64,000 nt of DNA. Origin: Variovorax sp. PBL-H6. Lineage in GTDB: Bacteria > Pseudomonadota > Gammaproteobacteria > Burkholderiales > Burkholderiaceae_C. Numbering within the stretch: the stretch's first letter is position 1; each line of letters begins with the position of its first letter. Below are positions 43,948-52,700 of the stretch, one piece after another. The stretch covers positions 496,001 to 560,000 of the forward strand of contig NZ_LR594660.1 in the NCBI RefSeq assembly GCF_901827155.1. The letters run 5' to 3'. A model generated the notes under the pieces. The model had not been told where the DNA came from. It searched no databases and was given only the letters and a program-made list of their open reading frames with translations. Made by a program: the position numbers and the translations under genes.

Positions 43948-44344
43948 CTTGCGCGGCGCCTGTGTCGGCCATGTCCAGATGCTGCATCAACTCGTCGTCG
44001 ATGGAGCTGGCAACACGAGCGGCTTGCAGCGGCGTGAGCTTGGGCGCGACGGCCTGCACATAGGCCTGGCCGTGAGCAGCCCAGACGAGGCCGGCGCTGG
44101 CATAGACGACGCCGCTGGAGCGCGCGCCAACGAAGCCCTTCTGATGGTGGTCGAAGCGACCGTTCACCGGGTCCCAGATTCCGCCGACGTCGACCGCAAA
44201 CTGCGCGCGCCGAATGAATTCAGGGTTGCGGGTGCGAACGAGGGTGGCCGCAGGGAAGAGCTTGGCCAGCACAGCGCAGGCTGCCACGTCGTCGGCGTGG
44301 AAAGAACCCGAATGGGTCGCGATAACAGGGTTTTGTTTCTTCAT
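43948..44344 (-). pseudogene. MYG1-family metal-dependent hydrolase, 3' part lost
   Basis: The ATG at 44344 opens MKKQNPVIATHSGSFHADDV, the conserved metal-binding start of MYG1 proteins (THSGxFHxDD), followed by DVGGIWDPVNGRFDHHQKGF with the DHH motif. MYG1 relatives are DHH-type phosphoesterases or RNA exonucleases. The frame stops being native at 43947, where the IS1071-like element begins, so about the last 60 percent is missing. The open frame extends 79 codons upstream of 44344, but that part is not family-like. Confidence 0.78.
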
Positions 44345-44589
44345 GGGGTTCCTGGATGTTGTTGGTCCTGCTTCGTGTAGCTCGCCGCCTTCATACCAGG
44401 CGGGCATCTGTTCAGAAAACCAGTTCTCCCGTGCCTGCAGGCCGAGTCCTCGGAAAGAGCTTGCCGTGGCGGAAATGCGCCTATTTCTGTCGGAGATTTT
44501 CCTTGCTATCCCTGACCCCCGCGCCTTTAGAGAGGCACGGAGCCTGGCGGGCTTCCCTATACCCAGAAGGTCATCTACCAAGGAACTCT

Positions 44590-44727
44590 ATGCCCAAGAA
44601 ACTCACCCCTGAAGAAATCGAACTCCGACGGAAGGAGGCGGCCCAGGCCCGAGAGCTCCTGATGCTCGAGCGGTGGGAGAACAAGCGCCAAGAGGCGGAG
44701 GCGCTCATCCCTGGAACGTCCGCCTAG
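44590..44727 (+). CDS. Small charged protein, 45 residues
   Basis: The ATG at 44590 follows AAGGAACTCT. The peptide MPKKLTPEEIELRRKEAAQA then RELLMLERWENKRQ is mostly one charged helix, and I recognise no family. It overlaps the next open frame. From 44345 to 44589 there is no gene on either strand beyond the upstream control region of the MYG1 fragment. Confidence 0.45.
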   Translation: MPKKLTPEEIELRRKEAAQARELLMLERWENKRQEAEALIPGTSA

Positions 44728-45113
44728 CACTCACCCCGCGCCATCTATGGCTGCTGCTGGGTGTTACCGAGACTGACGAAAGCGAATACCTGGTCCGCAA
44801 GCGCGGCAGGTCATGCGAGACCAAGTGGTTTGACCGCATCGCGCCTCGCGCGCGGCCGACCGCCTACGGCCTCAGCAAAGGTGTCAGCGGTTTTACCAAC
44901 CGCATCGGCGCCGACCTCAACGACCTACTGCATCTGTCGCGCAACGGCTACGTGTACTCCACGACCCGAGGCCTTGCGGTGGTCGAGTACTTCCGTTCCC
45001 TCTATCCCGAGCTACGCCTGAAAAATGGCGCCAAGTTCAACTGCCACCAGCCCTTAGAGGTCGCGGGCTTCATGACCGTGCCGAACCTGAGCTGGCGCGG
45101 ATGGAAAGATTGA
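44673..45113 (+). CDS. Hypothetical protein, start uncertain
   Basis: The open frame gives up to 146 residues from a GTG at 44673, but the protein-like part begins near LALTPRHLWLLLGVTETDES (about 44727). It has no family I recognise. It is rich in Arg and aromatic residues (RAPRARPTAYGLSKGVSGFT-like region) and ends NLSWRGWKD. The only in-frame start behind a plausible ribosome site is weak, and translation might be coupled to the preceding small gene. A terminator follows 8 bp behind the stop. Confidence 0.5.
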   Translation: MGEQAPRGGGAHPWNVRLALTPRHLWLLLGVTETDESEYLVRKRGRSCETKWFDRIAPRARPTAYGLSKGVSGFTNRIGADLNDLLHLSRNGYVYSTTRGLAVVEYFRSLYPELRLKNGAKFNCHQPLEVAGFMTVPNLSWRGWKD

Positions 45114-45121
45114 TTTTCGAG

Positions 45122-45150
45122 AGCCCGCTGCATCACGCTGCGGGCTTTTT
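45122..45150 (+). terminator. Rho-independent terminator behind 45113
   Basis: The arms AGCCCGC (45122-45128) and GCGGGCT (45140-45146) are perfectly complementary and are followed by TTTTT. It closes the small operon 44590-45113. Confidence 0.8.
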
Positions 45151-45218
45151 CCACGCCCGGCACGCAACCAAGCTTCCTGCCGACAGCTACCATCCTCGCC
45201 ATCGAAACAGGAGACCAG

Positions 45219-45752
45219 ATGCCAACGACCAAGAAGAATTCCACGACTCTAGTCACTGAAGTCTCTGTGGACCCCGCGGCCGGACCGCCGAAGGTCGAGG
45301 TCCCAGCGACCCATCTGGAGAAATGGCAAGCCGCCGCAGCATCCGCGGCCAAGACGGGTCGGATGGCCAACACCCTGGCCAAGGCGCTGGCACAGCGAAG
45401 CTCGAAGCGATGGAAGTTTGTCGACTTTCTCGGGCCAGCGGGCCGGGAGTCCGCAGGCATTGTGGACATCGTTGCCATCCGCAAGAGCGGTGGAAAGCCG
45501 AACCATCCGGCTCACCCGCAGCTGAAGTCGCTGGACCTGTTCGACATCACGCTCATCCAGGTCAAGGGCGGCTCGGCGCCGAAGCCAACCGAGGAGGACA
45601 TTGACCGGTTGAAGGCGGTGAAGGACGTCTACCGCGCGAAGGCCATCGTCCTGTTCCAGTGGCGCAAGGGGGTGGCAAGCGGTTTCTACCTCCTCGACGA
45701 GGTGACCCACGCCTGGGTCCAAACGCCGTCGAAGGCGCTCTTTGGCTCGTAA
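45219..45752 (+). CDS. Conserved hypothetical protein with a PD-(D/E)XK-like pattern
   Basis: 177 residues, behind GGAGACCAG. The N-terminal ~40 residues look disordered. The middle has GIVDIVAIRKSGG and, about 30 residues on, DLFDITLIQVKGGSAPKP. An Asp in one strand followed by a (Q)-x-K strand is the layout of PD-(D/E)XK nuclease folds of the Mrr/Holliday type, although the usual Glu is Gln here. A helix AKDVYRAKAIVLFQWRKG-like region follows. It is not a proven nuclease. It lies 1.3 kb from the nuclease-helicase operon. Confidence 0.6.
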   Translation: MPTTKKNSTTLVTEVSVDPAAGPPKVEVPATHLEKWQAAAASAAKTGRMANTLAKALAQRSSKRWKFVDFLGPAGRESAGIVDIVAIRKSGGKPNHPAHPQLKSLDLFDITLIQVKGGSAPKPTEEDIDRLKAVKDVYRAKAIVLFQWRKGVASGFYLLDEVTHAWVQTPSKALFGS

Positions 45753-45820
45753 GGGTCGCCACCCCGGCACGAAGAAAAGCCGCCCCGATGTACGAGGCGG
45801 CTGAATTGGAACGAAACGCG

Positions 45821-46070
45821 CTAAAACAGCGCCTTGAACGACTGCCACTTGATGGTGGCTTGGCACCAGGTATAGGAGCTGCCGTTGGCGCGGCAGTTCT
45901 TAAACCCGTTCTCGGTGTACGCATCGCCCAGGTACCAGAGGCCCCCGACGAGGGCCATAACGACGAGGGCCACCAAAGGGCGGCCAGCTGCACCAGGTCC
46001 AGGAGTTTTCGGGACATGCTCCACAACCAACGCACTTGAGTGCAATCATTCGTCCGTCTTTCGTGGTCAT
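45821..46070 (-). pseudogene. Small zinc-ribbon/membrane protein coupled to the WYL regulator, apparently frameshifted
   Basis: An ATG at 46070 overlaps the regulator's stop codon (ATGA) and opens MTTKDGRMIALKCVGCGACP, a zinc-ribbon-like start. Near 46018 the protein-like sequence moves to another frame (PKTPGPGAAGRPLVALVVMA then LVGGLWYLGDAYTENG), which holds one membrane helix and ends at 45821. Removing one G at CCCGAAAA would join both parts into an ~83-residue protein. Either this is a true frameshift, a sequence error, or the second part starts by itself at 46045. Confidence 0.4.
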
Positions 46071-46990
46071 CACGCCCCGCCCTCCTCCGCGGGCGCCGCC
46101 GGCAGGAACTTCATCACCGCGGCACGGTTTCTCAGCACGATTTGCTGCACATGCGGCTCTGAGGCATCCACCTCCAGCAGCCCGAGTCGCTTGAGTGAAT
46201 AGAAGAGAAGTGCCTGGCGACATTCCAGAACGACCTCTCCGTCGACCATCCCGTAGTCGAGCTCGATGACCTTGCGATGGGCCTTCGAGAGACGTGAGTT
46301 CGGCGCCAGCACCAGGCTGACCTGACGGTGCCAAGCCTCGTCGTCTGCGCCGTCGGTGCCGGCGTCCTCGAGTACCTCCACGCCGAGCATCCGCGCCATC
46401 ACGAAATCACGAAAGTCGCCGCGTGTGTGGCAGAACGCACGGACGTGCCACCGGTAGCCGTCGAAGGCGACCGCATGCGGAGAGATGATTCGCGCTTTGG
46501 GTTCGGCCGAGGACATCGATTGGTAGGTCACGCGCAAGCAGACACGCTGCCGTATCGCGGTCAGCACGGCCACGACGGTGTTCGCCTCCAGCTTTCTCGT
46601 GGGCGCGGCAACGGCGGCCGTCGGCGGCGTCCAGCCCAGGAAGCTCTGCTCTGCAGGCAGCACCCCGATTTCGCGCGCGAGGAGCTCGTTCAGGTATCGC
46701 GAGGGTTCGTTCGAGGGGTAGAGCGGCTCGAACCCGTCGGTGGCCAGGTAGACCTTCGAGCTCCGGTCGTAGACCGCGTTGTTGGGAGCGAGCTCCAGGT
46801 ACTTGGAGATGTCGAGCGATGCCTGCGGCACCGAGATGCCAAAGAAATTCGTCAGGTCGCTGCGGTTGAGCCGCCCCTCCCAGCGAAGGCGGAAATCCAA
46901 GAACTCGAGGCGACGGCCCTGGCTCCAGCGGGCGGGCGCCTTTTCCCCCGCCTCGTCGGAGTCCGGGGGCAATGACGGCTGCTGCGGCAT
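46070..46990 (-). CDS. WYL-domain transcriptional regulator of the BrxR/CapW type
   Basis: 306-residue DNA-binding protein. The domain order is a winged helix-turn-helix (RRLEFLDFRLRWEGRLNRSD, LTNFFGISVPQASLDISKYL, residues ~25-75), a linker, a WYL domain (RISPHAVAFDGYRWHVRAFC-like region, then FRDFVMARM, ~150-200) and a C-terminal WCX-like dimer domain. The start pattern LEFLDFRLxWEGRLNR...FGISVPQAS is what I associate with BrxR and CapW, repressors that sit beside BREX, CBASS and other phage-defence operons. It is divergent from the nuclease-helicase genes with an 88-bp control region, so it probably represses them until a nucleic-acid or nucleotide signal binds the WYL domain. Confidence 0.8.
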   Translation of the reverse strand: MPQQPSLPPDSDEAGEKAPARWSQGRRLEFLDFRLRWEGRLNRSDLTNFFGISVPQASLDISKYLELAPNNAVYDRSSKVYLATDGFEPLYPSNEPSRYLNELLAREIGVLPAEQSFLGWTPPTAAVAAPTRKLEANTVVAVLTAIRQRVCLRVTYQSMSSAEPKARIISPHAVAFDGYRWHVRAFCHTRGDFRDFVMARMLGVEVLEDAGTDGADDEAWHRQVSLVLAPNSRLSKAHRKVIELDYGMVDGEVVLECRQALLFYSLKRLGLLEVDASEPHVQQIVLRNRAAVMKFLPAAPAEEGGA

Positions 46991-47013
46991 GTCTGGATGA
47001 TACGAAAAATCAG

Positions 47014-47042
47014 TTCTTTAGTCTTCTTTTTATACGTATAAT
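47014..47042 (+). promoter_or_regulatory. Promoter and overlapping palindromic operator of the nuclease-helicase operon
   Basis: TATAAT at 47037-47042 is a perfect -10 box, with TTCTTT at 47014-47019 as a weak -35 at 17-bp spacing. The palindrome TTATACGTATAA (47030-47041) covers the -10 box, which is the position expected for a repressor site. The ribosome site GAGGA (47068-47072) follows before the ATG at 47079. Confidence 0.65.
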
Positions 47043-47078
47043 TTTTGTACGCGATTCGCGGTGCTGTGAGGAATCCGG

Positions 47079-49706
47079 ATGCAGGTCACCTTTGGATTGA
47101 GACTTGACGAGCGCCAGGGCCCCTCGGACAGGGGGTACTTCAGGGAGCCGGTCGTCGGGCGCATGGGACTTCTTGGCCTGTTGGAGACCTACCTGGGTCT
47201 GGCTCGGCCGGAGGTGCCGCAGGCGCAGCGCGTGGCGGCGTACCTCGGTCACCTGCGCAAGTTCGACGACGGCAGCCGCTTCTACAGCCGGTCGCTCCAG
47301 GTAGACGACGTCGGCACCGCAGCACTTCTTCTCTCATGGCGCGACGAGTGGCGCCTGGGCGGCTGGGATGGAAAGGCATCGCCCTCCTCTCCGCTGCGCA
47401 TCCAGGAACTGGCGAGCGTCGAGGAGGCTGCTTTCGGCCACGTCGCACCTGGCGAGGGTGAGCGCCTGGTGGAAGTGGCCTCTGCGCTCGCTGCAGGCAA
47501 CACGGTGCCCATTTCGCAGGTCAGGCTCGCCGACCCCTCTGCGAGCTTTCCGGCCATGTGGCGCGCTGTTCTCAATCACCTGAAGGGCGTGCACGAGCCC
47601 CAAGCCGCCGAACCTGGCGGCAAAGGGCAGCTTCGTGAGCTGCAGCGCCTCGCCGCAGAATCTGTGGCCAATGGCCAGCTGAAAGCCCCCGAGGCCTTTG
47701 CTCTCAACGATGGAACCGTCCAGGTCCTGCAAGCACAGTCGCGCGAGACCGCCGAGCACTGGCTGAGCGCTTGGTGCCGTGCCAACCCGGCGAATCGCCT
47801 GGTGCTTTGCGAGCAAGGGGGCGACTCCCTGGACGCCACCTTGATGGCAACGGGCGCCGCCGCCTGTGGCTTCGACAGCCCGAGCAGCCTGCGACCCGCG
47901 CTGCAGACGCTGGGGCTGGCGCTCGAGATGCTGTGGGCGCCGCTCCATATCGGACGCCTCGTCGAGTTCCTCGTGCATCCCTACGGGCCGTTCAGCCGAG
48001 CTGCGAGAGGCAAGCTCGCGCGTGCGATTGCCGAGCAGCCGGGTCTCGGCGGAGAGGCCTGGATTGCTGCCAAGGCGAGCATCGGCGAGAAGGAAAACGC
48101 GCAGACACTTCTGGAGGAGGTCGCCTTCTGGCTCGAGGGGGAGCGCTGGTCCCGCGCAGACGGCGCCCCCATCACCGAGGTCGCTGTCCGCGTCGAGAAG
48201 GTGCGCACGGCGTTGCAACGACGCGCCGTCCACCAAGCTGGTGAAGCTGCGACCATCGCGCCGGCACTTCGCCAGTGCGACGCCGTGCTCGTGGGCCTGG
48301 CCGAGCTGCGCCAGCAGGGCCTGGAGCACCTGGTACCGCGGCAAATCGAACAGCTGCTGGCGCAGTCCACGCCCGCCGGCGCGACCAACCCCGCTGCCGT
48401 CTCCCAGGTCGGCTGCCTGAAATCCGCGACCACCGCGGCCGCATGCCTCGAGCCTGCAGGTGAAGTCGTCTGGTGGATGCCTTCGACGCCGGCCCTTCCC
48501 CGGCCGCTTCCTTGGTCGCAAAGCGAGGTCGATGCACTCAGGAGCCTGGGGGTCGAGCTTCGTGACCCCAAGCGTGAGCTGGAGCTGCTCGCAACGCAGT
48601 GGCTGCGCCCACTTTTTGCTGCCAAGGAACGCTTCGTCCTGGTGCTGCCGCCGCCGGGTGCGGAAGAACACCCCATCTGGCAACTTATCCGGCAGTTGGC
48701 GCCGAAAGTGAAGGTGCACCGCATCGATGACGACCTGTACGGCACGCACCTGGGCTCGATTGCCCGTCGCGTCACCGATGCTCCCCTGCAGCGCGCGGGG
48801 CGCTACCTCGAGCTCGAGCGTCCCCTCGCCTCTCGCAAGAAGCACCAGTCGTACACGGCACTCAACGAGCTCTTCAACAACCCCGCCCTCGCCGTCCTGA
48901 AGGACGTGGCCCACCTGCGACCGGGGAGTGGCCTCGACGATGAGCACGAGAACAAGCTACTTGGCAACCTTGCGCATCGGGTGGTCGAGCGATTCTTCCA
49001 ACAAGAACATGTTCTGCGCTGGACCAGCGCGCAGGCCGGCGCCTGGTTCGACGCCATGGTCGACGAGCTCCTGCTCGCAGAAGGCGCACCGCTCCTGATG
49101 CAGGGCGCCGGCGTAAGCATGAGCCGGTTCAAGCGAATCTGCCGCACGGCGCTCCTCACCTTGCTCACACACCTGCAAAGCGCCGGCGCTGTTCGAGTCC
49201 AGGTGGAGGTTCCTGTCCAGGGATTGCTGGGCGACGTGGAGGTCATCGGCAAGATTGACCTGCTGGTCGACCTGCCGCAGGAGCGCAGTGTCACCCTTGA
49301 CCTCAAGTGGTCCGGCACCAAGCGGCATGGAGAGGCGCTTGTGGAAGGCCGCCACCTGCAGCTCGCGCTGTATGCAAGTCTGACGCACCAGGTTTACGGG
49401 CAGCTGCCCGTGGCCTTGGGTTACTTTGTCTTCGACTCGGCAACGCTGCTCATCTCCACGCCTGGCATCTTCCCGGATGCCCAACTGCGCAAGCCCGCGG
49501 GCGGCGTCACGGTCGACCCGATGCTGGCTCAGGCAAGGGAAAGCTGGAAGTGGCGCATGTCCCAGTGGGCGGAGGGCACCGTCGAACTGGTCGACGCCCA
49601 GGCGGACATTGCCGAATTCCAAGGGCCGGAAGGCACCTTGCCGGTCACCACGCTCGGTCCCTTCCATCGTGAACACCTCACCCTGCTCGGAGGCTGGGAA
49701 CAATGA
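47079..49706 (+). CDS. AddB-like PD-(D/E)XK nuclease subunit
   Basis: 875-residue protein of the RecB-exonuclease/AddB type. The C-terminal nuclease domain is clear: GNLAHRVVERFF (His, ~628), VIGKIDLLVD (Asp, ~726), LDLKWSG (Asp-x-Lys, ~740) and HLQLALYASL (~760). The N-terminal ~600 residues look like the degenerate helicase scaffold of AddB (start RMGLLGLLETYLGLARPEVP, then SWRDEWRLGGWDG) and carry no Walker A motif. No iron-sulphur Cys cluster is obvious. Its stop overlaps the helicase start (ATGA), so the two are translationally coupled and probably form a complex that degrades or resects DNA ends. Confidence 0.82.
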   Translation: MQVTFGLRLDERQGPSDRGYFREPVVGRMGLLGLLETYLGLARPEVPQAQRVAAYLGHLRKFDDGSRFYSRSLQVDDVGTAALLLSWRDEWRLGGWDGKASPSSPLRIQELASVEEAAFGHVAPGEGERLVEVASALAAGNTVPISQVRLADPSASFPAMWRAVLNHLKGVHEPQAAEPGGKGQLRELQRLAAESVANGQLKAPEAFALNDGTVQVLQAQSRETAEHWLSAWCRANPANRLVLCEQGGDSLDATLMATGAAACGFDSPSSLRPALQTLGLALEMLWAPLHIGRLVEFLVHPYGPFSRAARGKLARAIAEQPGLGGEAWIAAKASIGEKENAQTLLEEVAFWLEGERWSRADGAPITEVAVRVEKVRTALQRRAVHQAGEAATIAPALRQCDAVLVGLAELRQQGLEHLVPRQIEQLLAQSTPAGATNPAAVSQVGCLKSATTAAACLEPAGEVVWWMPSTPALPRPLPWSQSEVDALRSLGVELRDPKRELELLATQWLRPLFAAKERFVLVLPPPGAEEHPIWQLIRQLAPKVKVHRIDDDLYGTHLGSIARRVTDAPLQRAGRYLELERPLASRKKHQSYTALNELFNNPALAVLKDVAHLRPGSGLDDEHENKLLGNLAHRVVERFFQQEHVLRWTSAQAGAWFDAMVDELLLAEGAPLLMQGAGVSMSRFKRICRTALLTLLTHLQSAGAVRVQVEVPVQGLLGDVEVIGKIDLLVDLPQERSVTLDLKWSGTKRHGEALVEGRHLQLALYASLTHQVYGQLPVALGYFVFDSATLLISTPGIFPDAQLRKPAGGVTVDPMLAQARESWKWRMSQWAEGTVELVDAQADIAEFQGPEGTLPVTTLGPFHREHLTLLGGWEQ

Positions 49707-52700
49707 ATCCAGTTGAGTTCATCAGTGCCGGCGCAGGAAGCGGCAAGACCTACCGCCTGACGAGCATCCTGTCGGAGGCACTCCTTGGCGGCAACGAACC
49801 GGTGCGCCCCCACGCGGTGCTCGCCACGACCTTCACGGTGAAGGCAGCCACGGAGCTGCGCGAACGCGTGCGCACCAGACTGCTCGAGCATGGCCGCATG
49901 GACCTGGTCACAGCCATCGGCCAGGCGCGCATCGGGACCGTCAACAGTGTCTGTGGCCAGCTGCTCGAGCGGTTTTGCTTCGAGATGGGTCTCTCCCCCG
50001 ACCAGACGGTGCTGAGCGAGGCCCAGACCAAGAAACTTCTTGCCCGTGCGCTCGACGACACCTTCGACGCCGAGCGTCGCACGGAACTGCTGACGCTCAT
50101 GCGCCGGCTGGGGATGGAGGACGCCATGTGGTCCGACACCATCGGCAAGGTGGTCAAGGCCGCTCGCGAAAACGACATTTCCAGAGAGGCGCTTCGCGCA
50201 ATGGGCGCGACGAACGCAGACCGGATGCTCGAGAACTGGCCGGCGCCCGAGGGTGGCGTCGACCATGCCGCCAGGCTGCTGGAGGAACTCGCGACGGCCA
50301 AGACGGCGGTCGCCAAGGACATCGAGTCCCGGGACGCCGCCGGTGGCAGGGTCGACAAGGTCATGCGGGACGGCATCGAGGAGCTCGAGCGCTTGCATCG
50401 CCTCTTCAAGTCGGGCAACTGGACCTGGCCTGACTGGCTCGCCGCATGCAACGTCAAGATTGGCGCCAAGCTCGTGGGTCTCGTGCAGCCGGTCGTCGAC
50501 GCGGCGCAGGCGCACGAGCGTCACCCGCAGTTTCACGAGGAGGTGCGGCGCTACCTCGACCTTGTGTTCAGCCTGGCCACTGACACCCTGGACACCTTCA
50601 GACGTGCCAAGGAAGAACTCGGTGCGGTTGACTTCATTGACCAGGAGGTCGAACTGCTGCGGGCCTTGCGCGAGAGCGAAGCCGTGCGAGAGGCCTTGTC
50701 GAGCGAGCTCGACCTCGTTCTCGTCGACGAGTTCCAGGACACGAGCCCGCTGCAGCTCGCGCTCTTTGTCGAAATCGCCAAGCTCGCCAGGCGCTCGGTC
50801 TGGGTCGGCGACCCCAAGCAGGCCATTTACGGATTCCGCGGCACTGACGCCTCGCTCATCGCGGGGGTCATCGGCGCCGTCCAGGGCTGGGGTGGAATCA
50901 TCGGCGACCCGCTCACCGACTCCAGGCGCTCGACCCCCGCGCTGGTGTCGCTCGCGAACGCCGTGTTCGTGCCTGCGTTTGCGCCGGACCTCGAAGCCGA
51001 CGCCGTGAAGCTCGCGCCGACGCGAGGCGACATCCCCGGCCAGCCAGCGCTCTACGACTGGACCTTCGAGAGCAGGAAAGGCGAGCTCGACTATCTCGGG
51101 CTCGGCCCTGCCATCACGGAGCTCCTTGCTTCCGGAGCGAAGGTCTACGACAAGGGCACGAAGGAGCTGCGCGCCATCAGGGCGGGCGACATTGCTGTGC
51201 TGTGCCGCACGAACGACCAGATTGATTACGCCGCGGCAGCTCTCGCGCGCTGGAGCATCCCGTCGGCGAGTGGCCGCCCGGGCCTCCTGTCAACGCCCGA
51301 GGCCTTGCTGGTCACAGCGTGCCTTCGTCGCCTGCAGGACCCGACGGACACCGTGGCGACGGCGCTCATCCTCACGCTCGCGGCCGGCATGCCCGCCAAG
51401 GAGTGGCTTGGCGACCGCCTGGACCATCTTGCCGCGGAGAAGCCGTCCCATGAGTGGAGGGCCACGGGCAACAATGCGCATCCCTTGCTTGCGCGGCTGG
51501 AGACGCTTCGCCCGTCCCTGCTCTCGCTGACGCCTGCGGAAGCCCTCCGGCTGGCCAAGGCGGAGTCCCACGTGGCCATGCTGGCCAGCGCCTGGTCGCG
51601 CACACCGCAGGAAGCGCGCGTTCGTGTCGACAACGTGGAAGCGCTGCTCGCGATGGCCACGACCTACGAGAGCGAGTGCGTCTCTTCCAAGCAGCCTGCG
51701 TCGGTGGGCGGCCTCCTGCGGTGGCTGTCAACTCAAGCGGCTGGCGGCGAGGACGCCCGGGCCGCTGCCGCCGATGACGCGGTTGCCGTGCTCACGCACC
51801 ACGGTGCAAAAGGCCTCGAGTGGCCGGTTGCCATCCTGACGGGCCTGGGCGCCGGCGCGCGCACCGCGGTCTGGGATGTCCGTGCGCGCACCAATGCCGA
51901 GAAGCTCGACCCGCAGGAGCCCTTGCGCGACCGCTTCATCCACTGCTGGCCGAGAACTTTCGGCAAACGCAAGGCTCCGCAAGCGGCGCTCAACGCCGAG
52001 AACTCCCAAATCGGCCAGGCGATGGCCAAAGCCGGCCTGGAGGAAAACAAGCGCCTCCTCTATGTGAGCATGACACGCGCTCGAGACGCGCTCGTCCTGG
52101 TTTCAGCCATGAAGACCAGGCCCGACCGCTCCTGGGTCGACGAGGTCGGCGCCTCAGAACTACTTTTTGGTGAAAGCGGCGTGATGGTGCTGCCCGACGG
52201 TCGTCATGTGCAGCGCGAGACCAAGCTTTGGTCCGCCGCCGACTGCGCCGCGGAGCCACCGGCGGCCACTGCCGCTGACCGCAGTTGGTTCAGCCCTGCC
52301 GCGCCGCTTGCCAGCCGTCCGCTGTGGCACCGGCCCAGCACCGGCGAAGGCGCCGAGGCGAGCGTCTTCGCCGTCGGTGAGGTCGAGGCTGTCGGCACCC
52401 GCATTGCCATCTCGAAGAGCGTCGACATGGTTCTCCTTGGAACGGCCTTGCACCATTGTATCGCCCGCTCTGGCGTGGCCGGAAGCATCTCGGGCGAGGA
52501 CGTCGAGCGGCTCTTGACGCGCTGGGATGTTGCGCACGCTGTCGACACGGGCGCCGTGGTCGGCCAGGTCGACTCCTTCCTCGCCTGGATTGCCAAGCGC
52601 TGGCCCGGTTGCCCGGTTCACGTGGAGGTGCCCATCGAGGTCGACCGTGAGGACGGCACGCGGCTGCGCGGGCGCATCGACTTCCTCGTTGACACACCAG

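Noticed and set aside
43880..44581. 233-codon open frame as a full MYG1 protein
   Set aside because: The first 79 codons are not family-like, and the last ~22 codons come from the IS1071-like end; only 43948-44344 is native.
47050..47076. GATTC...GAATC inverted repeat before the nuclease gene as a riboswitch-like element
   Set aside because: Only a 5-bp stem; too weak to claim control of the ribosome site.
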